A stretch of DNA of 28,664 bases from Scleroderma bovista (taxonomy: Eukaryota; Basidiomycota; Agaricomycetes; Boletales; Sclerodermataceae). Shown here piece after piece: positions 10,601 to 18,227 of the stretch (position 1 is its first letter; every line of letters begins with the position of its first letter). The position numbers were made by a program, and so were the translations under genes. The notes below the pieces were generated by a model. The model was not told where the DNA came from. It did no database searches and worked only from the letters and a program-made list of their open reading frames with translations. The stretch spans positions 1 through 28,664 of the forward strand of contig JAYMGJ010000824.1 of the NCBI GenBank assembly GCA_037178675.1. The letters run 5' to 3'.

Positions 10601-12594
10601 ATCTTGCCAAGAGCACATCCAGGGCAAACACAGTCCTCTGTAGGAAAGTGGATCTCCGGGAAGCGCTGTGTATGTTTTTGCGCATGTCGGAGTACTTCCT
10701 TCGAGGGGTGCCCGAATCTCTGGTGCATAATGTTGTAATCGACTTTGCTCACGGAGGCAATATAGTTAGATCTAATTATCGGGATAGATCTAATCCCGAA
10801 AATGATGTTGCGATCGTCTTCTGGGTCTGGCCCAAACCATAGGCGTTCAGCTTTATGAGTGAGGCTAATGCCTCTCTTATCGCCAGTGACTTTGTAATTA
10901 CGCTGGAGCATTTCGCCCATAGAAATAAGGCGGGCAGTAGCGCCTGGCATATGGAGCACTTGGGTGAGTGTAATAACTTTCTCATCCCCTGAGTTGTGGT
11001 CTAGGCACTGGAGTAATACCGTGCCAATGCCAGCAATCAGCGCTACACCATTAGCCGTCTTGGCGTAGTGTGCTCGCTTTAGCGCATTATAGGAGGCAAA
11101 ATCACCTATGTCACCGGTGAAGTGGCATGATGCGCCAGAGTCTAGTAGCCAGAAGGCACCAGATAGTTCGCTATCATCGACCATTTTTCCCTTACATCCA
11201 GCACAGCGTGCATTTGTTTCATGCAAACATGAACAGATATATGCATTTCTCGAGATACGACATGACATATTGTAGTGACTACTCGCTATATACAGTGACG
11301 GCGTATAGCGCACATGTAAAGGGAGCGTGTCAGTGTCGATCAGCACACGTGCAGACGGTACTTGCCTGAAGAGGCTGGCCTCCGTGCCCATCGCCATCGA
11401 CGTCGCGTTGTAGCGGTCGAGGACCATCGTGTCGATTTCATCGAACTTGTCGTCGGCGAAGGGCTCGTGGGCAAAGGGTTCATCATCCCCAAGGGAGATG
11501 GCATCCTCCTCATACATTGTGATGCGCTCCTCGAGACGAGGGCGCTTCAACGAGGAGGGACCGGCCTCGGACTGGTCCAGGTTCGCACTCACCAATGACA
11601 CGACTTGGTCGAGGGTGCGGATGGTCTGGCAGGAGGGTTCTACCCCCAAGCGGTGTGCCAAATCGAAGGCCTTGATGGTATTTTCAAAAGCGGGGGGGCC
11701 GTAGTGGGCAGCACCGGGGGTGTGAGCCAGGGCACGAGGATCGACAGTGGGCTCTGGTCCATCGTAGTGGACGTAAGTGGCGAAGGCTGCCTGTTGGGCG
11801 TTCTCGCGGCGAGCGCGAGCCTTCTTGCTGCCACGGCGTGTGCGGCCTCCCTGTCCTTGGGCAGGAGCGTTTCCGCTCGCACTGCCGTTGGACCCGCCTT
11901 GCTGCTGCTGCTGCCTCTGGGGCTGCTGCTGCTGCTGGGCGAACTTGGGGTCAGCTGGCTTGCGCTTCACAGTGCTAAGCTTGTTGGCCTGGGGGCCCTT
12001 CCCACCGGCACGTGAAGAGGCGCCTTTCTGCTCGAATGAGAGCGTGGCGGCCTTGACTATCCCATCGGGCTTCAGATTTTTAATCTCGTCCGGCGACGTC
12101 TGGCTGAGAATTTGAGCTACGACCTCCATAGTAGGAGGGAGCTTGCACAGAATGATCATCGCCTGCACGGGGGCAGGGAACTCGAAGCCGGCGTCCTTGA
12201 GATACGCAAAGTGGCTAAGCACTTTGGTGATTGCCGGAGCGGGGTGAGAGCCAGCGGGGATAGTAGTTGCCAGGAGCTTGCTGAGCTCAGCGTAGGCAGA
12301 GCCGATACTGGGGGCACTGAAGTTCTTCTTTAGGTGGTCCCAGACTTCCTTAACGCTATCGAGGCTGGAGACGGCGACCTGAATCGAGGGGGCGAGGCGC
12401 AAGGTGATGTTACCGAGCGCTCTCTCTGTGTTGTCGTCCCACTCCTTACGGTCATCGTGGCCGTCAGCGGGTTGCATCATCGAGTAAACATACCATTGGC
12501 CTTGTGCCCGGAGGTAGGCCTGCATAGAAGTGTGCCACTGCTGCCAGTTGGAGCCAGTGAACACGGGAACCATCTTGTCGAGAGTGCTGGACAT
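7660..12594 (-). pseudogene. Copia gag-pol polyprotein with one in-frame TGA
   Basis: A single frame of about 1644 codons encodes a Copia polyprotein, interrupted once by TGA at 9529-9531, at a position where a CpG-mutated Arg codon is likely. The ATG at 12594 is preferred because it has CACC context and matches copy 1; the frame is open slightly upstream without an ATG. Order from this start: Gag (residues 1 to about 230, Gln- and RG-rich tail, no CCHC knuckle seen), protease DSGA at about 485, integrase HHCC (MHQRFGHPS...CVCPGC), integrase core D687 and E785, reverse transcriptase YIDD at about 1326, RNase H (TDSDWGSD) and the KHIDIRYH end region. The integrase residue expected to be the second catalytic Asp (749) is Asn (codon 10350-10348), exactly 35 residues before E785. 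Apart from the TGA and this change it looks full length. Confidence 0.9.
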
Positions 12595-12963
12595 GGTGAT
12601 GTTCTGTTGGGAGTCAACGGAGTCAGCAAATGAATGCGACAACAGACAAGCAAGAAGAGAAGAAACACCTGAGTGCTAGTGAAAGCACTTCTGTCAACAG
12701 CTAACTCATGACTAGGGTATGCCAGCGCAAGTCGTCAATGATGTTCGCCATGGTTGGCGCAAGTCATCGACGAACTTCACCTGTGGCAGTACAGGTGCTC
12801 AACTAGGAGCTCACTGTCTGGCGCAAGTCGTCGACTGACTTCGCCTTGTGGCTGTGCAGGGGCTCAGCTAGGAGCTCACTGTTGTCCACAGCATCAAGCT
12901 AATTAAAGCGACACTCAGGGAGCTGGAGCACTGCCTGGTGCATTGCTGCACACAGTGCACTCA

Positions 12964-12977
12964 CAGGGCTCATAACC
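12964..12977 (-). other. primer binding site, half-tRNA iMet type
   Basis: On the plus strand the sequence CAGGGCTCATAACC equals the anticodon arm of initiator tRNA-Met; on the element strand it is the complementary primer site, abutting the 5' LTR at 12978. It is identical to the site at 131-144. It is a primer site and not a tRNA gene, since no other tRNA arms surround it. Confidence 0.75.
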
Positions 12978-13537
12978 TGTTGAAGCAATACCTATATACG
13001 TAGAGGAACTGCTACTCCAACTCACCTGTTGGGTGGAGTGCACAACCTGAGATGGTAGCAGTAGCTGGTCAAGAGCTGTTATATTATATAAGCGGTGGAC
13101 GCTGTTTATATACAACAAATAGTGTGACACGTGACTGTGACACGTGACGTGTGACATGTAACATCTACTCTAAAGAGGACTATTACTAAGTCTACACTAA
13201 TATGGGTCGCAGTCTTGCGCTGTAGAGACAGTCCTGTCTCTAGGTGTAGAATTGGTAGTACTGATACTGGACTCTTACCTTAGCTATGTAGGCTTGTACT
13301 TAGCTTACTAAAAAACTTCCCTCTTTCCTCTGTATATGTTTGATCTCAGTCCTGGAGTGACTGAACACCTCTACTCTCCCTATTTCCTCTAGTCTCCCCA
13401 GTCCCTGGGAGCTCTGCCAGACCTCCAGAAGCCCCTGGGTCGAGCGTGCCTCACCTGAGGCAGCAGCAACACCCAACCCCCCCCTACAGCGCGCACTTCG
13501 TTGACGGTTTACGCCGGGTGCACGTGCGACTTCAACA
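12978..13537 (-). repeat. 5' LTR of Copia copy 2, split by an insertion
   Basis: LTR sequence runs 12978-13220 and resumes at 13493-13537. The intervening 272 bp are a foreign 268-bp insert plus one copy of a GCGC duplication. Removing them restores a 288-bp LTR aligned to 7326-7613. The promoter-bearing 5' LTR of this copy is therefore interrupted near its outer (U3) end. Confidence 0.9.
13221..13488. mobile_element. 268-bp TGTAG...CTACA insertion, solo-LTR-like
   Basis: The insert begins TGTAGAGACAG and ends CCCCTACA, with 4-bp GCGC duplications at 13217-13220 and 13489-13492. The start holds a palindrome, AGAGACAG-TC-CTGTCTCT. TG...CA ends and a short duplication suggest a solo LTR, but no internal region or second LTR exists to prove it. 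It codes for nothing recognisable. It shares its terminal signature and target with the larger element at 13932-15106. Orientation is undetermined. Confidence 0.7.
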
Positions 13538-13542
13538 ACCAG
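13538..13542. repeat. target site duplication of Copia copy 2 (right)
   Basis: ACCAG, the partner of 7321-7325. It falls inside the resident gag coding sequence. Confidence 0.9.
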
Positions 13543-13931
13543 TAGGTTTCCTCTTCCTTTCAAGGTGTTTGAATGCTAAACCAATGTAGCTGTTAGGATC
13601 TATCTGTTCCACCGGTTCCATTGCCTTTGGAGTGTGGTGGCGCTGTCGAGGCTTATTGCTCAGGGTAACTGCCCTTTCCACCATCACCTTTACCGGGCTT
13701 AGGTTTCTTCTTTCAGCAGTGTCCTCCCATTTCTCATTCTTGGACTGATGCTTATTTTTAACAGGTTTATCAGGCTGTTCTCTGCCTTTGGGCTTCGCCT
13801 CCCTGCTCAACATGAGCTTCACCTCTCGCGATGACACTTCATGTGCACATTCATTATTCTGCTTGTGTTTGTTTTTCTTGGTCAAGGGTGAGCTGGAACT
13901 CCCTTCCTCGGAGTCCGCTGTTGACGAGCGC
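13543..13931 (-). pseudogene. resident Gypsy element: middle part of gag
   Basis: The minus-strand frame entering at 13930 reads RSSTADSEEGSSSSPLTKK, then a Lys/Glu-rich disordered stretch ending in DPNSYIGLAFKHLERKRK before Copia copy 2. The upstream frame (15976-15111) joins here in phase if the 1175-bp insert and one GCGC copy are removed, and the downstream frame (from 7325) joins in phase if copy 2 and one ACCAG are removed. No stop occurs in this segment. Confidence 0.8.
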
Positions 13932-14006
13932 TGTAGAGACGTCTCTGTCTCTGTGCGCACAACACCTCATCCGCTCTGTCCTGCTCGCGTCAGGATACTC
14001 GCAGGG

Positions 14007-14385
14007 TGCATCGTGGCTGCAGAGCGCCCGAGCACCTCGTGCACGCGCTATCGACGCCTCCCCCCTGTTCAAGTGCTCGTGCATTGTCCCAGTCGAGGTG
14101 TTTTGCCCACAGTAAAGCGCCCGCATAGGTGTATCGTGGCTGCAGAGCGCCCGAGCACCCGGTGCGCGCGAACGGCGTCTCCTGCTTGCCAGCGCTTGCG
14201 CAAAGCCTCTTCCGTCTCACAAGCAAGGCGTCCGCACAGGTGTATCGTGGCTGCTGAGCGCCTGAGCACCCAGTGCACGCGAACGATACCCCTTCCCAGC
14301 CAGGACACGAACAGCACTGACCAGACTGTGGCAGAATACCTACACAGGGATATCGTGGCTGCAGAGCGCCCGAGCTCCTAGCGCG
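14007..14385. repeat. four-unit tandem repeat inside the 1175-bp element
   Basis: A core TCGTGGCTGCAGAGCGCCCG recurs with small changes at 14011, 14134, 14245 and 14353, spaced 123, 111 and 108 bp. The cores are followed by AGCACC-type sequence and, for later units, preceded by a CGCA(T/C)AGGTGTA-like lead-in. The intervening sequences are more diverged, as expected for an old tandem duplication. Confidence 0.85.
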
Positions 14386-14833
14386 TTTTCGGCTTCTCTC
14401 CCCGTTCCTGTGCGCGTCCGCCCCCAGTCATCGTCTCTCCCCGGGTTCGCTACCAGCATCTGCGTAAGCATGCGCACTCGTCCCGCGCCTTTGAACCTCT
14501 GGTCAGTCCATGGTTTTTGCTTTCCTTTTGTTCACTTTGCTTTCGCGTCACAAGTATGTGTTACCGCCCACGTTTCCTCTTTTGGTATCCCGTAGTCGCC
14601 GTTCGTTCCCGACCTTGCGCCAGCGCGCTTTTCCTCTTTTAGTTAGGGCTATCGCTTAGTTGTACAGGACACTCTTTTACATCGTTGGACCCTTTTGGTT
14701 CCGTACATTTGGCTCTACCACATATACTGTAGAGAGGCAAGAATAAGACAGTCTTTTTCCCCCCAAAGGATTGAGTCTCTGCATCTAAGTGGAATTTTTC
14801 TGTGTCCTGAGCCTAGCCGTCGCGTCCTGTTGT

Positions 14834-14856
14834 CCCTCTCTCTCTCTCTCTCTCTC
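14834..14856. repeat. CT dinucleotide microsatellite
   Basis: An uninterrupted CT run of about 11 units lies inside the 1175-bp element, in a generally pyrimidine-rich stretch. Confidence 0.9.
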
Positions 14857-15106
14857 CTAGTCCTTGCTGTCTCCTCTGAGTCTCATTTCTCGTTCAGGGC
14901 GCTCTCGCTCTCAGAAATCACACCCCAGGTCTCACTTTAGCGCGTTCATAGCGCTCTTTTGTAGCTGCGCTCTCACTTTCTCTTCCCTCTCTGCTCGGTC
15001 AAGTACTGCGGGTACTTTATATCCCATTCCGACTCTTTACTTTAGGCCAGACCTTCTTCCCTCAGGCGAACCCATTTTCGCGCCTTCAAGGGACTCTTCC
15101 TCTACA

Positions 15107-15976
15107 GCGCGCGATATCACGGGCCAAATTCCAGGATTCCAGTGCTGCTCGTTGGCCATCTAGATCCAGGTCATCACCATTCTCAGAGAGAGCACCCCAG
15201 TTTCGGGGATCAATGCCCTTTCCCTTGTCGAGAGCAGATGGTCCTTTGCCTCTTGAAGTAGTCTCACTTGTCTCATTGCCCTGCCTCCTGGCAGGCCTAT
15301 TTCTTAGGGTGGTAATTCTTTTATTAATTCTAGCACAGTCTTCTGGAGTAAGTCCCCTTTTAGCTTCATGCACCATGCGATTTAACTCATCATCCACAAC
15401 CTTAGAGTGACGTCGCTTCTCACGCGATGCTGACCTCGTTCTCTGTCCTTTGCGGCTGACTGTAGTCCAGCCCAGATTATTGTCCTTATTGTTCCCATCC
15501 TTGGGGGTTGACTCTGATGCACCATAGCTCGGTAATCCATCTGATCCAGATTCAGTATGGATTACAGCCATTACTTCTAAGTGAGTAGCTATCAATGTTT
15601 GTTTCCTGCCCACTGGTACCCTCAGGTCACCAGGCATCATAGGCAAGCTTTCGTGCTCGTGTCCCAGAAACACTGGCAAGCAGAGCTTTGAACTGGGACC
15701 CACCGGTGAGGTACTCCTCGAACCGGGACCCAATGAGGTTATCCTCAAATTGGGGAAAACCTCGTTAAGAGGGAGCATGCTCCCATGGACAACATCACTG
15801 TATTGTCTTGGTGTGGTCTCATTCTGATCTTCCAGTACGTTGGCACTTCGGGTGCTTTCGTTGGAAGGTGGAGGCACGCTAAGGGGTGAATCAGCATCTT
15901 TTTGTGGGTTAGGGCTCACTGGCAAGGAGTTTGCGCGGGAGCACCCCTTGTTTCGTAGATTGTATCTCGAAGACAT
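15107..15976 (-). pseudogene. resident Gypsy element: N-terminal part of gag
   Basis: The ATG at 15976 starts MSSRYNLRNKG, a basic N-terminus common in fungal Gypsy Gag proteins. A long low-complexity Ser/Pro/Glu region follows, ending in IDPRNWGALSENGDD and QRAALESWNLARDIA, where the 1175-bp insert cuts it. There is no stop in 289 codons before the insert; the chain then ends artificially at 15086 within the insert. Together with the pieces at 13931-13543 and 7325-7084 it formed a frame of about 498 codons before the first TGA. It is not functional in its present form. Confidence 0.75.
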
Positions 15977-16214
15977 TTTTCAAGTTTGTTTAAAGGGTAA
16001 GTAGTAGTGGGGTTATAGGTTGAGTGAGGCTTGGTTGGCGTACCCTTGATTGCATGGTGGATGATCAGTCCACGTCAAGTATTGGGAAGCATGAACAAGT
16101 TTTTTTTTTTTTTTTTTAAAAAGAGTAGAGTGAGAGAGTAGAGAGTCTGAGGCAAAAATATGTAGCGGCGACCAGTAGTTGTTACTATGGGCAATGATAC
16201 ACTAAGATCTCAGT
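15977..16214 (-). other. resident element 5' leader
   Basis: No gene is seen here. On the minus strand this is the untranslated leader between the probable LTR (24123-24250) and the gag ATG at 15976, split by the chromovirus insertion. It contains an 18-base T run at 16100-16117. The last five bases, TCAGT (16210-16214), are the left target duplication of the chromovirus. Confidence 0.6.
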
Positions 16215-16569
16215 TGTCAAGTCCGGGTCTACTCCGGTAGGGGGTCCGGTCAAGTCCGGACAGAAGCGGACGAAGGGGGAGAGCAGAGGGCTGGACAAGA
16301 GATCAGTCCGGCCGGAGTTGGTGACCGCTTGGATTCAACGACTAAGGACAACGAGCGTTGATCCCTTGCGTAGGTTCCGGTCAAGAAGGGGAGACGGAGA
16401 CAGAGACGGAGACGGGCAAGATCAGGAGTAGAGACTATGGTTGATTTCAGACTGAGGTAGTACAGGATAATCTACAGGGTACTTATACTAAGGAGAACTA
16501 GGGTCGAGTATTTACGGTGACAAGTAAACAGCCTAAAGGGCGGACAAGGGATAACCGGAGAAAGTACTA

Positions 16570-16635
16570 GGTCAGGTCCGATGAAAATAAAGTCAGGTCC
16601 GGGTAAAATAAATCAGGTCCGGTGAAAATAATACA
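16570..16635. promoter_or_regulatory. three-unit array of TCAGGTCCG-type repeats in LTR
   Basis: Three consecutive units of about 20 bp carry TCAGGTCCG followed by an A-rich GAAAATAA-like tail (the middle unit has GGTAAAATAA). The same array is at about 23809-23873 in the other LTR. Position and tandem form suggest protein binding sites in the LTR promoter; this is inference. Confidence 0.55.
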
Positions 16636-16759
16636 AGGCAGGAGATATAACAAGTACACGGAGAACTCACGACCAAGCAGGGTTGACGGCGAGGTGTGGT
16701 AACGAACGAATAGAGCATAGACCAAGGGTCGTGCTTAACGGAAGGTTATCTGCGTGAGC

Positions 16760-16840
16760 GCGACCGGAGTAACTGGTGGGCGACCGGAGTTGAGCTGTAA
16801 AGCTGCGAAGCGACCGGAGTGACCGGATAGGACCCGGAGT
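16760..16840. promoter_or_regulatory. array of GCGACCGGAGT repeats in LTR
   Basis: GCGACCGGAGT occurs at 16760, 16780 and 16810, followed by GACCGGAT (16821) and ACCCGGAGT (16832). In element orientation these lie at the very start of the LTR (U3), where enhancers are expected. The equal array is at 23998-24079. Each unit contains overlapping CCG and CGG triplets. Confidence 0.55.
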
Positions 16841-16860
16841 TGGGCATGGTCGTAACAGTA

Positions 16861-16870
16861 TCCCCCTTTT
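16861..16870 (-). other. polypurine tract of chromovirus
   Basis: On the minus strand AAAAGGGGGA lies three bases upstream of the 3' LTR. It is also within the presumed promoter region of the antisense gene that starts at 17010. Confidence 0.7.
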
Positions 16871-16965
16871 AGGGGCCGAACCCATGAGGCCCCAATGAGG
16901 CTGTCGTGTGGTCGCCTAGAACAATGCGGAGTCCGGAGTGATTGTCTGAGTACGAAATTTGGATC

Positions 16966-16972
16966 TATAAAG
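16966..16972 (+). promoter_or_regulatory. TATA-like box of the antisense gene
   Basis: TATAAAG lies 44 bp upstream of the ATG at 17010, the only clear TATA-type word between the LTR and this gene. It supports plus-strand transcription from inside the element; the LTR start may supply the upstream sites. Confidence 0.45.
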
Positions 16973-17009
16973 ATCAGACCGGTTTGGCCTTTACCCTCAG
17001 TTTTCTGCC

Positions 17010-18059
17010 ATGTCTGCCATTGCTAAGTCCACCAGCCCCATCGCTCCTGCTGCCACCGAGTCTAGGGATTGGACGAAGGCCCCAACACCGGAGCTTCAGT
17101 CCGGTAGTGAGGACGAGTCCGATGTTCTTGACGCCAAGGCGAAGGAACGTCGTCGTCGCAAGCAAGTGAAGAGGGAGGAGAAGCAGCGTAGGGAAGAGGC
17201 AGAGAGGCGAGCGCGCGAAGAGGCGGAGACAAGGGCTCGCGAGGAGGCGGAGCGGAAGGCGAGAGAGGAGGCGGAGCGCCAGGCGCGTGAGCAGGCGGAG
17301 AAGGACAGGGCGGAGGTGCAGCGAAGGGCTGCAGAGGTTGCAGCGAAGCAGAGAGCGATGGCGCAGGAGGCGTCGAAGAAGCGAGCAAGGGAGGAACCGG
17401 AGGCGGGTCCGAGTGGAGACCGGAGCGACGTCCGGTAAGTAACCTATATTTTTTTTTTTTTTTGCTATTTTATTTAACTTCCTGGCAGGTGTGTCCGCTG
17501 TGCAAAGCACAAGGCCAAGTGCGAACGAGACCCGGAAAGGCCCAAGCAGCGCGCGTGCATGAAGTGCGCCGGGCTCAAGGAGCGGTGCGAGTGGCCGGAG
17601 GTAGGAGGTCCGGGTCCGGTAGAGGACAAAGGGAAGGGCAAGGCGAAGGAGGTCGCAACGTCGCCGCGAGGAGGGGAGAAGCGGAAAAAGAAGAAGACGG
17701 TTGCGAAGGTCGTCGACGACGACGACATCGTCGAAGTACCGGGACCGTCTGGGAAACGGCCCGGGTTTGACCCTGGGCCATTCCTGGACCGGTTGGACCG
17801 GTTGACCGGAGCAGTGGAGGAGATGACCGGTCAGATGCGCCGGGTCGCGGATGCCACCCGGTCGGTGGCCAAAGGAAATGAGAGGTTGACGGCCGGCCTC
17901 GAGACATTCCTCGAGGAATGCCGTTTCTTCACGGCGCCTTGGGACGAGGACGAGGAGTCGGAGGACAGCGAAGCGGAGGTCGACCCGGAGGAGGTCGAAA
18001 AGGAAGTCCAGGGGCTCCAAGAGGAGCAAGAGAACCCTGGCAACGGTGTGCCGGAGTGA
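17010..18059 (+). CDS. Zn2Cys6-type DNA-binding protein carried antisense in the chromovirus
   Basis: A two-exon gene, 17010-17434 and 17489-18059, encodes 331 residues. The 54-bp intron has GTAAGT at its donor, a pyrimidine tract and TTAACTT before CCTGGCAG. Splicing keeps phase and places, directly after the junction, C143-X2-C146-X6-C153-X11-C165-X2-C168-X6-C175, the cysteine spacing of fungal Zn2Cys6 binuclear clusters, with basic residues between the first cysteines and prolines in the loop. Before it, residues about 47-130 form a highly charged Glu/Arg/Ala helix (coiled coil likely); after it come a Lys-rich stretch, possible nuclear signal, an amphipathic segment (LDRLDRLTGAVEEMTG) and an acidic tail that could be an activation region. 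The gene lies inside the element, converging on pol with 168 bp between stops. Role inferred: sequence-specific regulator, perhaps of the element itself. The opposite strand is also open but low-complexity. Confidence 0.75.
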
Positions 18060-18227
18060 GAGGTCCGGTCCGGACCTTGTAAATAGAAATGTAATTTAGT
18101 TTTACTTTTTTGTTTATAGAGAAAAGTGGCTGGATTTGAGAGTGAGTGATATTACAGAGACAGAGTGAAACAGATAGGGGAAACAGATAAAAGAAACGGA
18201 TAAGAGAAACAGAGAGCGAGAGTATTA
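18060..18227. other. convergent 3' region between antisense gene and pol
   Basis: This short intergenic stretch separates the two stop codons. It contains GGTCCGGTCCGGACC just after the antisense gene stop, and a run of degenerate about 13-bp GAAACAGATA-like repeats at about 18166-18215. It probably carries polyadenylation signals for both transcripts, but none is unambiguous. Confidence 0.4.

Larger units (their letters stand above)
7326..13537 (-). mobile_element. Ty1/Copia retrotransposon copy 2 (nearly intact)
   Basis: A complete element on the minus strand: 5' LTR 12978-13537 (with a nested insertion), primer site 12964-12977, leader, gag-pol 12594-7660, purine tract and 3' LTR 7326-7613. 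It is 6212 bp as found, about 5.94 kb without the nested piece. ACCAG flanks both ends. It disrupts the resident gag frame; removing it with one duplication rejoins that frame exactly. Confidence 0.95.
13932..15106. mobile_element. 1175-bp TGTAG...CTACA element with internal tandem repeats
   Basis: The piece begins TGTAGAGACGTCTCT (a perfect AGAGAC-GTCTCT palindrome) and ends TTCCTCTACA, flanked by GCGC at 13928-13931 and 15107-15110. It interrupts the resident gag. It has no convincing coding sequence: reading frames here are short or built on the repeat array. It could be a large solo LTR or a small non-autonomous element. It shares ends and target with 13221-13488, but the interiors are unrelated by eye. 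Confidence 0.7.
16215..16857 (-). repeat. 3' LTR of chromovirus
   Basis: 643 bp; plus-strand ends are TGTCAAGTCC and GGTCGTAACA. It contains about 15 CCGG tetramers by hand count. Two arrays stand out: three about 20-bp units around GGTCCG at 16570-16635, and CGACCGGAGT at 16761, 16781 and 16811 with related copies to 16840. Confidence 0.95.

Noticed and set aside
12964..12977. tRNA-iMet-like sequence as a tRNA gene
   Set aside because: Only the anticodon arm matches and it abuts an LTR; there are no acceptor, D or T arms. It is a primer binding site.
14011..14385. Regularly spaced repeats as a CRISPR array
   Set aside because: Spacing is 108-123 bp, spacers are similar to one another, and the context is a fungal retroelement. 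It is a tandem repeat.
16100..16117. Eighteen-base T run as a poly(A) tail of a LINE or processed gene
   Set aside because: It lies in the leader of the resident LTR element, with no target duplication or reverse transcriptase of LINE type nearby.
16974..18029. Long minus-strand frame (351 codons) opposite the antisense gene
   Set aside because: Its text is Leu/Arg/Pro-rich low complexity, the mirror of the charged helix on the plus strand. The plus strand gives a spliced product with a full zinc cluster, so the minus frame is a shadow.
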